From NCBI GenBank assembly GCA_947396885.1, contig OX377206.1:13391466-13455465 (forward strand): DNA of 64,000 bases, read 5' to 3'. Made by a program: the position numbers and the translations under genes. This DNA comes from Heligmosomoides polygyrus polygyrus (taxonomy: Eukaryota; Nematoda; Chromadorea; Rhabditida; Heligmosomidae). The notes beneath the pieces are model-generated. The model ran no database searches. It was not told where the DNA came from and was given only the letters and a program-made list of their open reading frames with translations. Each line of letters opens with the position of its first letter. The stretch's first letter is position 1. This document shows, in pieces, positions 11,200-22,189 of this stretch.

Positions 11200-11335
11200 G
11201 GTATAGGGGGTAAAGATACCCACGATGAATCCTGCGTCTCTGACTCTTGCCTTATCTCTATCTGACTCTTATCTTATCTCTACTCCTTATACCCCGCATA
11301 CCCACGGGTTTAACTGTTGACGAATCCGGTCCTCT

Positions 11336-11440
11336 GATAGGCTGGCATGTGTTAGGCCTGTGCTCTGCTTGGTTACTGTTGGCTGGTTCGCTCCCACCTA
11401 CCAATGCTGCTCATCTACGCGACATGTACCGCCATTTTTG
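11336..11440 (-). mobile_element. MITE-M, right half of a split copy
   Basis: The reverse complement matches the arm of the MITE at 5456 and the left half at 6863 (GTACATGTCGCG, GAGCAGCATTGGTAGGTGGG). Inverted orientation relative to 6863-6978 is what a palindromic element gives when split at its centre. Confidence 0.7.
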
Positions 11441-11515
11441 TACAGGATAAGGCCTACCTTAACAACTAGCTGACCCTGCACATGCCAAGAGATCTGTGAT
11501 TGGAGCATGAAACTC

Positions 11516-11582
11516 CTATAACAGTAGAATGCGTGGCGCATCCTTGAAGTAACTGCTAAGCGGAGAATCGAGTACGCCGTTT
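11516..11582 (+). mobile_element. SINE-A 3' fragment
   Basis: Carries AGTAGAATGCGTGGCGCATC and a diverged tail. Head and body are missing. Confidence 0.65.
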
Positions 11583-11723
11583 ACACAGCTAGCCTTCGCT
11601 CATCGCTCATTGTGTTCAGTTTTTAGAACAGTCTTATTTTTTTCACAAATTGTGAACTAGTTTAGCCAAAAGAGTCTAAAGAAGGGCGTGTGGTAACGCA
11701 ATGAATTCACCACCTTTGTGCTC

Positions 11724-11925
11724 GAATGACTTATTCGAATAGGTATTCGATTATTCGAAAAGTCGCGTTGTTCGAATCCACCCAAACTCAAATATTCAAA
11801 AAATCGTCTTTTTTAATGTACTCACATTCGAATATTATGAAAACCTGCGGTATTCAAATATATTCGAATTCGAATATTCGAAATTTGTGAGCATTCGAAA
11901 TCATTCAAACGCTCAAAATATTTCG
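11724..11925. repeat. Cluster of ATTCGAA motifs
   Basis: The palindromic core TTCGAA and close variants (TATTCGAA, CATTCGAA) recur more than ten times in about 200 bp, irregularly spaced. There is no regular period. Function unknown. Confidence 0.75.
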
Positions 11926-11934
11926 GGAACTGAA

Positions 11935-12205
11935 CCATAGAAGAGAGGCGTCCACCGTCGCATGCATCATGGATCTAGGGTGTTCGGTTTCCCAACAACG
12001 CCAGCATGCCTTCCATTCCTCCACGATCGAATAAGTGCTACCAGACTTGTCTTGGGAGAGTGAAGCATAAAATTGTCTCTTACCTGATCACCCCAAGTCG
12101 TTTTTCAGCCAAATACGCTTTCATCAAATTTCCTCCAAGATATCCAGTAGAAGCAGAATGCGTGGCGCATAACACAAAGGAGGTTGATTTTTATTCTTCT
12201 CAAGA
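11935..12205 (+). mobile_element. SINE-A copy, strongly diverged
   Basis: The body is recognisable (GCCTTCCATTCCTCC, CTACCAGACTTGTCT, AGCCAAATACGCTTTC, CAGAATGCGTGGCGCAT). The head is decayed, with box A not identifiable. Confidence 0.75.
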
Positions 12206-12908
12206 GGCGGAACAAAACTTAAAAAAAACAGAAAAAAAACTTAAAAACAAAACGGAACTGCCTCTTAAAGCGTAAATAATGGGTAACACTTTTTATTCTT
12301 AAAAACGCAGTGCAGTGGGAGTGCTTAGTATAGAAAAATGCCCGGCAAATTATTGTGCAATAGGGAAAAAACTCCTGAATTTTTCCTATGAGCAACTGAA
12401 AATTAACGCTGACTAGTAAATCCAAGATTCAGACCTAGATTTTCAAGGCTCTCCACAGCCACTGTCGGTTACACAACGATTCCCTGCTTCCAGATATGTA
12501 GTCGTAATGTGCCGAAAACCCAAAAACGGCTTGTTCCGCGACCATAATTCAGGCTTGAGATGGATCGAAGATTGATGGTCTTTAAGGTTATTACGGCCAA
12601 TTTTTGCAAGAGAAATAAATTGGTTGTAGTGATGTTTTGGCAATGATATGTAGATTTCAATACTTGGGGATGCACAAGAATTGCACAGGAAACGACGCAC
12701 GTAGTTACTATGTAGAGGGAGTACAGAAGAAATCAAGGAACTGTACAGGAGATTAAAAGTGCAAACGTTTAGGAAGATCTGTTCAGATATCCTTAGCGAC
12801 AAAAGCGATCTAAATTTCCTAACAGTAGGCCGAATGTATTGCATTGACATGCTGCGCGGATATCGGTCATAGTAATCAATTAGTGATTGATTTCACGCCT
12901 AACAATAA
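12206..12908. other. No recognised gene; one 135-codon minus frame
   Basis: The longest frame (12850-12443, minus) has no recognised domain. It has low charge variety and reads like chance coding. No splice signals single it out. Confidence 0.35.
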
Positions 12909-13040
12909 GGGCTTGTTCATACTCCCCGACAGGAGCGACACTCATCGATTCGTGCAGAGCTATCGCCCTCGAAAAATCGATACGTGTGCATTGCTCTGTG
13001 GCTCTTGTCGTGGAGTGTGAACAACAGAGCCAAAACCACT
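12909..13040. mobile_element. Small MITE-like inverted repeat
   Basis: Left GGGCTTGTTCATACTCC and right (reverse complement) TTGTTCACACTCCACGAC are imperfect inverted ends around about 70 bp that includes ATCGATACG. The architecture resembles the MITEs at 17146 and 24719. No matching TSD was found. Confidence 0.5.
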
Positions 13041-13268
13041 GACGATTTGTAACGTCGTCCCGCACTATGACAGCCACAGTGGTCCAAAAAAGGAGAATAT
13101 TGAGTTATCTTTAGGAGTGGTCATACTCACTGCAGTTCCTATTTTATGGCCCTGTGCAAAATTGAGAACTGAATAGAAGCGAATTTAAATTTTAAAATTT
13201 CGGCTCAGATGCGCTACAGCTACACAATCGCGGTTTTTTAAATTCAATTCCGTGATGCTGTTTTCATG

Positions 13269-13848
<580 letters not shown>

Positions 13849-14048
13849 AAAAGACGAGCAGCAACGACCGTACTAACACCACAGGGAAGTGGTTATGGGA
13901 TCGGTGCGCAACCACGTCTTACAATCGTTCAATCTTTCTAACCACGGGAGGAATTATTCAGGGCTGTGTGATAAGAAGATGACGGAGTGAACCGCAAGTC
14001 GTGTTATCTACCACTATATAATTGAGTTAGCTCCCTGCCCTGTAGATG

Positions 14049-14097
14049 ATGAGGCGTATTTCGCTCAGGTTGGAAACCTGGCTGAGATACGCCTCGT
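14049..14097. repeat. Stem-loop at edge of the minisatellite element
   Basis: GAGGCGTAT pairs with ATACGCCTC, and CAGGTT with AACCTG, around a GGAA loop, with small internal mismatches. Confidence 0.7.
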
Positions 14098-14129
14098 GGG
14101 ACCACGCGCAATCTCACGGAACCCCTTGC

Positions 14130-14945
14130 GACGCTTCCGCGTACCTCGCGCGGGCAACGTCTGTCGTTCAACATGGGATATTGTTGTATCAGAGGAAGCG
14201 CATCCTCCTCCTGCTTGACACAACGGCGTCTGCGCGCGTTTCTGAGTGCCTGAATCCAGAAGACGGGTTCCCTTCGTCGCACCACAACCTTCTGAAGTCA
14301 GAAGAGGAGATGCCGTCGTCCTACGACGAGGGATCGCATTCAGAATTGAGCATGAGATGCTGCTGCAGGAGAGGAAGCGCAGCCTCCTGCTTGACACAAC
14401 GGCGTCTGCGCGCGTTTCTGAGTGCCTGAATCCAGAAGACGGGTTGCCTTCGTCGCACCACAACCTTCTGAAGTCAGAAGAGGAGATGCCGTCGTCCTAC
14501 GACGAGGGATCGCATTCAGAATTGAGCATGAGATGCTGCTGCAGGAGAGGAAGCGCAGCCTCCTGCTTGACACAGCGGCGTCTGCGCGCGTTTCTGAGCG
14601 CCTGGATCCAGAAGACGGGTTCCCTTCGTCGCACCACAACCTACTGAAGTCAGAAGAGGAGATGCCGTCGTCCTACGACGAGGGATCGCATTCAGAATTG
14701 AGCATGAGATGCTGCTGCAGGAGAGGAAGCGCAGCCTCCTGCTTGACACAGCGGCGTCTGCGCGCGTTTCTGAGCGCCTGGATCCAGAAGACGGGTTCCC
14801 TTCGTCGCACCACAACCTACTGAAGTCAGAAGATCAAAAAGAAAGGAAGCAGAGGTCACATCGCCGTCGTACGACGACCGGCCGCATGCAGAACCCAGCA
14901 TTATCCCATATTGAACGGAAAAGTTTACCCGCGCCAGGTACGCCT
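14130..14945. mobile_element. Inverted-flanked unit enclosing a minisatellite
   Basis: Left flank GCGTACCTCGCGCGGGCAA..GTTCAACATGGGATA and right flank, reverse complemented, GCGTACCTGGCGCGGGTAAA..GTTCAATATGGGATA face each other across the tandem array. This suggests a TIR element with an internally expanded repeat. No transposase is seen and outer ends are not defined. Confidence 0.5.
14192..14830. repeat. 176-bp tandem repeat, about 3.6 units
   Basis: GAGGAAGCGCA recurs at 14192, 14371, 14547 and 14723. The first unit is 179 bp and the next two are exactly 176 bp. Units are about 97% identical. Because 176 is not a multiple of 3, read-through frames shift from unit to unit, yet 99-133 codon frames stay open on both strands. 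That is a composition effect, not evidence of a gene. Confidence 0.95.
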
Positions 14946-15249
14946 CTGCGTATATCTCCCCAGTCCAGTATTTTCTCATGGTCAATTGTACGTGGCGTGC
15001 TCGCGTGTTCGACAGAAGACCCATCTGAAAATTTGGTTAACATCAGGACTCAAGTCGATACCAAACATAGTATTCACCGAGATGCTTCAGTAAATATTGT
15101 CTTTTTGTTGTTCTGTTAACAAAATTGTTTTGAACATCACACGTACTTTTTGTGCGAGAGTATCCTCTGAGAAAAAAGCGCAAACCTATAACCCGCGAAG
15201 CGGCCAAGTGCGAGACACGCCGTTAGGCGTGTCGTAGCACTTGTAGTGT

Positions 15250-15300
15250 TATAAATCAGATGTCGATTCGAAGAGTGAAGAATGCGTGGCGTATTCAAAC
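15250..15300 (+). mobile_element. SINE-A 3' fragment next to a variant copy
   Basis: GAAGAATGCGTGGCGTATTC matches the SINE 3' body. It lies directly before the next SINE head. Confidence 0.5.
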
Positions 15301-15304
15301 TAGG

Positions 15305-15590
15305 ACGTCAGGTGGAAGCGCATTCACAGCAGGCGCCGGCTGTCGCGTGCACCACAAATCGAGGTTTTGGTTCGGGTCTCGCACAGGCCAACCGGTCCTC
15401 CCATTCCTCCGGTGTCTGGACAGGTCAGCGTAGTCAGACAAAGAGTATGTATAGGTCATTCTGTAGACGGAATACGTATTCAATTGTCGCCTCGATATTT
15501 CGGGAAAGAAGAACGAGTGGCGCATCCCAAACAGAGATTATGTAATACCGGTCACTATCCTTTATCTATTATCCTTTATCCTTTATGATA
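15305..15590 (+). mobile_element. SINE-A variant subfamily copy
   Basis: GGCGCCGGCTGTCGCGTGCA, then GGTTCGGGTCTCGCACAGGC and AATACGTATTCAATTGTCGC, then TATCCTTTATCTATTATCC. The middle diverges from the main family and shares the CACAGGCC.ACC feature with the copy at 47147. Confidence 0.75.
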
Positions 15591-16744
15591 CTAAGAAACG
15601 GAGTAGCACAGAAGCGTATTTTTTCAATAATTGTTGTTGTATCTTCCGAATTAAACCCTTAGGTTTGTTCGCATTGACTTCACTCATGTAGGTTTCTTTC
15701 AAGAATCTTTCGCCAAGAACGCAACCACACGGTTTTTTCCTTGACGCTTCGTGAAGACCTTCAAATATATTTTGACATGAGTAGTTTTTTTTCAGGGGAC
15801 AAGTGTAATGTTCACAGGTCAACAACTACGGAGTCCCAAAACTGGTCCCTTTTGGCTGCACTTTTGTTTCCTGTTACTACGAATATGTTCACAACTGAAC
15901 TGAACTCGAGAAGCAGATGTTCTCCTAACCGTCGAGCAGGTTTCGTTTTTCCAAACTAATAACGTTATCTTTACAACGATCTTCTTGAAAATCTCTAGAT
16001 TGTACTCTTATCGAAAGTTTCATCCGATGTGAATTTGCTCGTCAAAAAAATATGACGTTATACCGCGCATTGAACTAGAGAACCAGGTTACGTTGAGCTA
16101 TGGTGTGGTAGATATGTCGATTACCAAGAATTGATCGATTGAATTTCATTGATTTGGTGGGACACTCGAACTTCAGGGAAGCGTGTGGGGTCTTTTAACG
16201 TTTTGATTTGGGCAGAATTCAGCCTGTATGTATGTATGTATGTTCTTAAGGACTTACTAATAAAGCGAACTGTTTTAGTTACTGTTATGGTTTAGATAAA
16301 AAGCATGGTACCAATTTTACCGAAATTTAATCAAACAAAAAATAATCGATAAATTATACAGTGCTGTGTGTGGCTCCTTATCTGACCGTCACAGAAGCTT
16401 CGTTCAAGCATAATGTTGCTGTCTCGACTCACGTAGAACAACATCCGGTCTTAGTCTGAGCAGAGCGTGATAGTAGGAATCGATTAGTACATGGTTAAAG
16501 GCGGGTTTATTCGAATTAACAAAGCGCTTACGTATCAGCAAAATTTGCCTTGGCCAGTTTATGTTATTTGCACAAATCCTTTTATTTAAAGAGTTTGTAC
16601 AAAACAGAATGGTGTTCAGTGAACTGCTGAAAAATTCGGGTGACTGCTTCGGAGGCCGGAGAAAATAAGCCGAAAATCGCTCAGATTTTCACGACAGCCA
16701 CGCGGATACTGTTCACATTGACTTGGATTGCGCCACTACTTCTA
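15591..16744. other. No recognised gene
   Basis: There is a short TATG run at 16225-16243. A plus frame from about 16628 includes a hydrophobic stretch (LFTLTWIAPLLLLYVV) but starts without a clear ATG and runs into the inverted repeat that begins at 16745, so I do not call it a gene. Confidence 0.35.
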
Positions 16745-17365
16745 CTTTATGTGGTACCGTACAATAACGTTCCTGTCTTTTGGTTTTTTGGGCTGAATAA
16801 ATCCAAAAAACTGCCGTTTTCGCCGTTTTCCCATAACTCCCTTCAATATGGCCTATTCAGAAATAAATGCTATCCTCCGGATCCAGCGTGAGTGATCTAT
16901 CCAATAATGTAGGTATCATCCAGTGATGTTACAAAGACTTAGTTTTAGTGACCTATAAAACCTGACGGCAGCGACCCTCCACCTATCGCTTGATATAATT
17001 GCACCGACAAGGTGCAAGTTTTATAGAAGTCAAATTAATTTTTTTCTAAAACCACTGTATGGTACTTACATCGATGGATAGATTGCCAACATTCAATTTG
17101 GAAAGTGGTTATTGTTTTTTGAATAGGCATTTCTAAAGAGAGTTAGCCCCAGTTTACACTTACGCCGCCACGCGGCGCGACACGACTATCGCCATAGATA
17201 TCGATTTTTCGCGCCGCCCGGTCGGTATCTATTCTGACAATGGTGCCGCGCCGCGCAACGGCGCAAGTATGAACTAGAGCTTATGGGAAAAAGGCGAAAA
17301 CGGCAGTTTTTTGCACCTGTTCCGACCAAAAACCTGATGACAGGAGCGGCATTGTAGTATTTTGA
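16745..17365. mobile_element. Inverted-repeat element containing a MITE
   Basis: CAAAAAACTGCCGTTTTCGC (16803-16822) recurs inverted near 17300-17319. Weaker inverted identity continues outward on both sides for about 50 bp (CCTGTC, TACAAT blocks). The MITE at 17146-17280 sits inside. Confidence 0.55.
17146..17280. mobile_element. PIF/Harbinger-like MITE with TTA duplication
   Basis: 135 bp, ends GCCCCAGTTTACACTT / AAGTATGAACTAGAGC, flanked by TTA at 17143-17145 and 17281-17283. The interior carries ATAGATATCGATTTTTCGCG. A 3-bp TTA/TAA target duplication is typical of PIF/Harbinger; the assignment rests on that and is inference. A sister copy is at 24719. Confidence 0.75.
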
Positions 17366-17420
17366 ATGCATTATTCATTACTACAGTTCGTTTCTAAGAC
17401 CTGCGATCAGAGTACTGTTA

Positions 17421-17780
17421 AGGCCCCCGCAGACTTTTGCGGCGTCGCCGCTGCCCTATGCTTAACCATAGGGCAGAGACGCAGAGCTCGCCTCCAGCGG
17501 CGCCGCCAACGGCACCGGCGGCGTCGCTGGCGGAAATGACTTGAATCATTCCACCCGGCGGCGCCGCTCCAGCGTCTGTCTGTCTGCGCTCTGCGCTCTG
17601 CCCTTTCGCGGCGGGATCCAGAGCGGAGACGGTCGATGCGGGCGCGCGATCGTCATCGGGGCACGTTATTGTTAAGCACCAGTCGGTCCCGACTAGAAAC
17701 AGTACAGTATCTCGCCATCACCGCTTCCACTGATGATGAGTCAAGCCGCTGAGCGGCGCCGCAGAAGTCTGTGGCGGCCT
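17421..17780. mobile_element. 360-bp MITE with TTA duplication
   Basis: Ends AGGCCCCCGCAGACTTTTGC and (reverse complement) AGGCCGCCACAGACTTCTGC, flanked by TTA (17418-17420 and 17781-17783). It is GC-rich with internal GGCGGCGCC-type palindromes. It is non-coding. Confidence 0.78.
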
Positions 17781-17978
17781 TTAGATTATTCTTTTGTAAG
17801 TGTTGGTAAGTTGTTGACAGAAAATATCGCAAAATACGTTGCTAGTACGGTTGCGAAATCTAATTACTGAACCAGTGAGTCCACCAGTTGCGCCTACCGT
17901 CATTGCGGAGACCACAAATGCAAGGTGTGACCAAGAATTTCGGAAACCACGTTTTGGTAAAAGGGTATTGGCTTGGCT

Positions 17979-18275
17979 GGGGCACGTAATAGCGTAGTCG
18001 GAGAAGGCGCTCCTCGCGAGCACCCGATTCCAAGTCCTTGATTCGGATTTCCCGACCAGGCCAACAAAGCTCCCCATCCCTCCGGGGGGGGGGGGGGGAA
18101 GGTGTCAGACTTGTCTGGGAAGGATAAAACACTGAGCTCTTCATCGGCGGTTGGCCTCCGCAAGTCATTCTAGAAGCCAAATATGTACGCGTTCTAATTG
18201 CCTCCACGACTGCCAGTGGTAGTACAGTGCGTGGCACATCCCACAAGCGGATTGACTGACGTCTGTTTTATAATT
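17979..18275 (+). mobile_element. SINE-A copy with poly-G tract
   Basis: Head GGGGCACGTAATAGCGTAGT, box B region and body present. A G run of about 14 replaces the CCGGGGTCGGTGAATTGG area, perhaps a slippage event. Confidence 0.82.
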
Positions 18276-18852
18276 TATGTTGGCTTAGCCTTTCGTTTTA
18301 GTTGCTGCTATACATTAACGTCTGCATATAGTGCAGTGACAGAGAGAAGAACCCCGCTTCTATTAAAGTTCGATTCCACACCGAGGTTGAGAAGGAAGTC
18401 ATACTTATGATTAGTTAATTAGGAACTCAGACTTGTTTGGTAAGGTTACATGGGGCTAAAAGACAGTGCAGCTTTCGACATTTACTTCCTGTTCTGAAAA
18501 TATGGCACAATCTCCGTATCATGTCTGAGGACAGCTCGAAGATATACTCAACGTGGACTGAAGTCTCAATTGCTCTGACCATGAGTGGTATCTGAATCTT
18601 CAGTTGATTCGTGCAAGTGCGTCTGTTCTTGCTGCGCTATGTGGGCTTGATTGTTCTATAGAGTGAATTTTTGAAAGTAAAAATCGCTGTAGTACGTGGG
18701 AAGAGGGACTTTATCAGCTTGGTTTTCCCTTCCATATCTGACGATGAATCGTCCAATCGATTAATCGTCCTGATGAAACAAGGAGAACGAACATCCGTGC
18801 TGCTTTAACATAAAGCATAGAGTGGATCCTACTAGGTAGTTTGAGCACGATT
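18276..18852. other. No recognised feature
   Basis: No gene or repeat recognised. Confidence 0.35.
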
Positions 18853-19147
18853 GGCACGTGATAGCGCAGTAGGACGAGGCGTCGAGTGTCGCGTGTACCC
18901 GATTCCAGGTTCTTCGTTCAGATTTTCCGCCAGAGCCGATCTCACGTTCCATCTATTTGGGGTCGGTGAATTAGAACCAGATTTGTCTGGGAAGGATAAT
19001 GCACTGCATTGTTTCCTGGCTCGTCAGCGCTAGCCATAGTAAAGGCCAATTTTCCATACAAATTGCCTCTGCTACATCCCGTAGATGTGGAATGCGTGGC
19101 GCACCCTAAAAGGAATTGAGCAGCGCCGCCCTTTATCATATATCCTA
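18853..19147 (+). mobile_element. SINE-A copy
   Basis: Head GGCACGTGATAGCGCAGTAG with the same ACGATTGG lead-in as the copies at 59 and 23618. Full body and short tail CCCTTTATCATATATCC. Confidence 0.85.
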
Positions 19148-19863
19148 TCATCCAGTTTATTGAGTTTTGGGTTACATTAGAGAATCTACTAGCTGATTTC
19201 GGATCAACGACCGGTTAATTGTACCCAGCTGAACGTTTACGAACCGCTTGGCGGCTGTATAATCCGCATAGACTGCCCAGACTCCAAGCGGGTCAACTAA
19301 AATGTGCGACAGGGCATGTGGAAGTCACGAAATAGCCCTTGTTCTCTGTTCTCTGATGGCCTTAGGCATAAAGCTACTCTAGTCTTACCAGTCACTCCTT
19401 GCAGCAGGCTGTTCGGGTAATGGAATGTTCGCCAGCTCAAGCTAATAGCTCCAGTATTTTTAATGGTATCTGCATGGTGACGAGACATTTCTGTCAACAG
19501 CTGGGTTGTAGTGTTGCTAAGGAACCAGGGAACTCCTTCCGAAAGCCTAAATGCGCAAAAAGAGTGAAGTGACTGCTTTGCTTTGCAATAACCCCTGAAA
19601 CTTTTGCAGCCACTGCCTTCACACATGTAATCGCCAGTATATGAAAAACGATTCAAGGCTGATGTAAATGGCACCACTACTCACTTATCCTAAGGCCTAT
19701 GAAATTCAAAAATCACTTGAAAATGAATTTGTTTTTCTAGCAGCTGTAATTTTCTAGTTTGCAGAAGTTCCGCTTTTTAGAAGGCTTCTTGAAAAGAAGT
19801 TTCTAGAAGTCCCTTATTATTATATTTGGGAATTAACTGTTTAAAATTCGCTTAAATATTTTA
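19148..19863. other. No recognised gene; one 126-codon minus frame
   Basis: The frame 19677-19297 (minus) shows no domain or signal that I recognise and is treated as chance. Confidence 0.3.
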
Positions 19864-19875
19864 GTGCGCAACGTA

Positions 19876-20171
19876 TAAAGGATAAAGTATAAAGGACGGC
19901 GTTATTCAATTTCTTCTGGGGTGCGCCACGCATTCTACTTCCACAGGATGTCGTGGAGGCGAGATGAACGCGTATTTGACCCTACAATGACTTGCGGTGG
20001 CCAGCCGATGAAAAAGTCAGAGCTTTATCCTTCCCAGACAAGTCTGGTACCACTTCACCGAGCCCGGAGGAATGGAAGGCTTGGCTGGCCTGGGCGGGAA
20101 ATCCGAACCAGGAACCTGGTATCGGGTGCACGCGACAGTCGGCGCCTCCTCCGACTGCGCTACACGCGCCC
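19876..20171 (-). mobile_element. SINE-A copy with TSD
   Basis: Flanks GTGCGCAACGTA (19864-19875) and GTGCACAACGTA (20173-20184) form a 12-bp TSD with one change. Head and tail are complete. Confidence 0.92.
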
Positions 20172-20184
20172 GGTGCACAACGTA

Positions 20185-20822
20185 ACTGCGCTGAATTACA
20201 GTTAACTGGTCAGAAAAATTATTAAACATATTACATGAGGTATTTACTAGTGTGCTGAAACAAAGCTCCTTTAAAAGTGTAACAGTATCTGAAAGATGGA
20301 TTTTGCTCATTGTTGTTGTTGTTTTGAAGTAATCTGGCTGTATGACATTATGGAGACCACCACTTCTACTGAACCGCGTGTAATTTTACAGAATAGAATA
20401 TTTGTGCAAGTTGCTCACTAGAATTTAGAACATTCTTTAAACACAAAAAATTTCAGATTTGATAAGCAGCTGTAGTCGAAATTGAGAGGGCCGAAACGTT
20501 TAGTCAAGTATTTCGTCCAAAAAACCGCTAAAATGTTCGTTGTCTTCTGTGCTCAATTCTATAAGCTTCCGTCCTTTAAGCAAGCTCTACAGAAGAGATT
20601 TTGAGGAGATTTTGAGGAGTTTAGAAGTACGCCGTGTTATCGAAATTTAAGAAACGGGAATCTATAAAATTGCAAAAGGGAAAGGAACGAGAATAGAGAA
20701 ATGCGGAACAAAAGAATCAAGCCGCTATTCCTGAGGGTTCCTCAGAAGCCGCTCTACTTTCCAGGAGCTAAGTATTCTCCTCAACAGCAGAACAACCACC
20801 ACTCAAGCCAGCAGTTCAACTG
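20185..20822. other. No recognised gene
   Basis: A TTG triplet run lies at 20310-20322. At 20491-20505 GGCCGAAACGTTTAG resembles the hammerhead-associated motif at 55957. Confidence 0.35.
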
Positions 20823-21060
20823 CTACATCGGCAACTCAAGAAATAGGGCCCGATTCCTTAGAGAATGCCACTCGAACTCACTCAGCTTGCCATTCGCGTA
20901 CGTCGGCAGAGGGCTGTCGACGTCCGAGTCCGAGCTGTCCTTGGCGAACTCATCAATGATGGTGAAGCGTCCTTCGGTAGACGCGAACAACTTCGGGACG
21001 GACTTTCTCGGCAGCTGCAACATTTCGTGGATAGATGACGTGCTACTTCGAAGTCTCAGC
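20823..21060 (-). CDS. Possible host exon, unrecognised
   Basis: The minus frame reads protein-like for about 70 residues, with RFTIIDEFAKDSSDSDVDS near its middle and LSEFEWHSLRNRALFLELP at the end. It has an acidic Ser/Asp run and mixed composition, and its codon use is more GC-rich than its surroundings. The region upstream reaches a stop at about 21065 and the frame ends at a stop at 20823. I found no certain splice acceptor, so borders are approximate. It could be an exon of a host gene or a fragment of an unrecognised element. Confidence 0.3.
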
Positions 21061-21836
21061 TAGGCCATCAACACCTAGCCTGTGATTAGTAGAAGCGTAA
21101 TCGATTAGGGTTAAAGTGTAATGTTTTGATATTGAATAGTATTTACCATACCATGGCAGAGCGACGTCGGGGCGATCAGCGGACTCTAACGAGTTCGTAC
21201 GGGACGGGAGAAACGCCCCCAATTGCAACTACCATCACCGACGGACAGTCATCTGAACAGTCATCGGAATGTAGCCGCTTCATCATCATCGTGCCCGTGA
21301 CAGTAGAGCAGGCCCAGTGGATATGCAGTTCTCTTTAGCAGAGCAGATTAGAACAGTCACTCGGAGGAAGAGGTCGAAGGATTTTACCGTAGCTGACTGG
21401 GATAATACGGGCAAGTCTAGCTCATTTAGGCGACGTGTAGGAGAGTAATGCAGAGCCCAAGTCAATAGACGTTTTCAGCCAGGTCTCGTACCGAGCGAAA
21501 AAAACTGTGTCAGAATGGATGGACGCAATATCATTAGGTGAGATCCTGTTTCGACACGCACGCATACAGAGAAACGTCTGGTGACGTAAACCTGTTCTCT
21601 TCATCACACCTGGAAAAACGCAAAGTTTTCGGAATATGAATAGATGGATGACTACCGGTATCTCCTCCCTCATTCTCGTCTACACCATCCGACTAGCAGT
21701 TGACACCCTCATTCGTCTAGTAGTCCTGAATTGTTATGCACGGAATAGTTTACCAGCGAGGAACATTATATTAGCCAAAAACTCGGTGGAAGTTAAAATA
21801 TTCTTTGTAGAGAGTTCCACATAGAAACAAGGTTGG
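21061..21836. other. No recognised gene
   Basis: Short frames only, with no splice-bounded exon I would defend. The minus frame at 21228-21043 precedes the candidate exon at 20823 and might belong to it. Confidence 0.3.
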
Positions 21837-21847
21837 TAGGTTTATTA

Positions 21848-22144
21848 AAAGATAAAAGGGATAAAGGACGGCGTTATTCAATTCCTTTGGTATGCGCCAC
21901 GCATTCTACTTCTACGGGATGTCGTGGAGGCGACTTGAATACGTATTTGGCAATACAATGACTTGCGTTGTCCAGCCCATGAACAAGTCAGCGCTCTATC
22001 CTTCCCAGACAAGTCTGGTGCCAATTCACCGACCCCGGAGGGATGGAAGGCTTAGTTGGCCTGGGAGGGAAATCCGAACCAGGAACCTGATATCGGGTGC
22101 ACGCGACAGCCGGCGCCTCCTCTGACTGCGCTACAGGCGCCCAT
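21848..22144 (-). mobile_element. SINE-A copy with TSD
   Basis: TAGGTTTATTA at 21837-21847 and 22145-22155 is an exact 11-bp TSD. The head ends at 22142. Well conserved. Confidence 0.92.
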
Positions 22145-22189
22145 TAGGTTTATTATAAAATTTAATGATAATAACTAATACATATCACT

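Larger units (their letters stand above)
6979..11334. mobile_element. Putative TIR-bounded insertion holding satellite and RTE
   Basis: The left end GGGGCCGAATTCATCAACGA and the right end (reverse complement GAGGACCGGATTCGTCAAC) are an imperfect inverted pair. Each is followed inward by GGGTAT...GTAGAGAT. They sit exactly between the two halves of a MITE-M copy, so the segment looks like one insertion into that MITE. The same terminal motif bounds the smaller element at 31060-31379. The segment includes an assembly gap, so its unity is inferred and internal pieces may be later insertions. Confidence 0.5.

Noticed and set aside
12443..12850. A 135-codon frame as a gene
   Set aside because: No recognised motif and no supporting context; kept only as an unassigned stretch.
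14065..15119. Overlapping 99-136 codon frames on both strands
   Set aside because: They are read-through of the 176-bp tandem repeat, frame-shifting every unit, with equal length on both strands.
19297..19677. A 126-codon frame as a gene
   Set aside because: No recognisable motif, no splice or start context, composition like random sequence.
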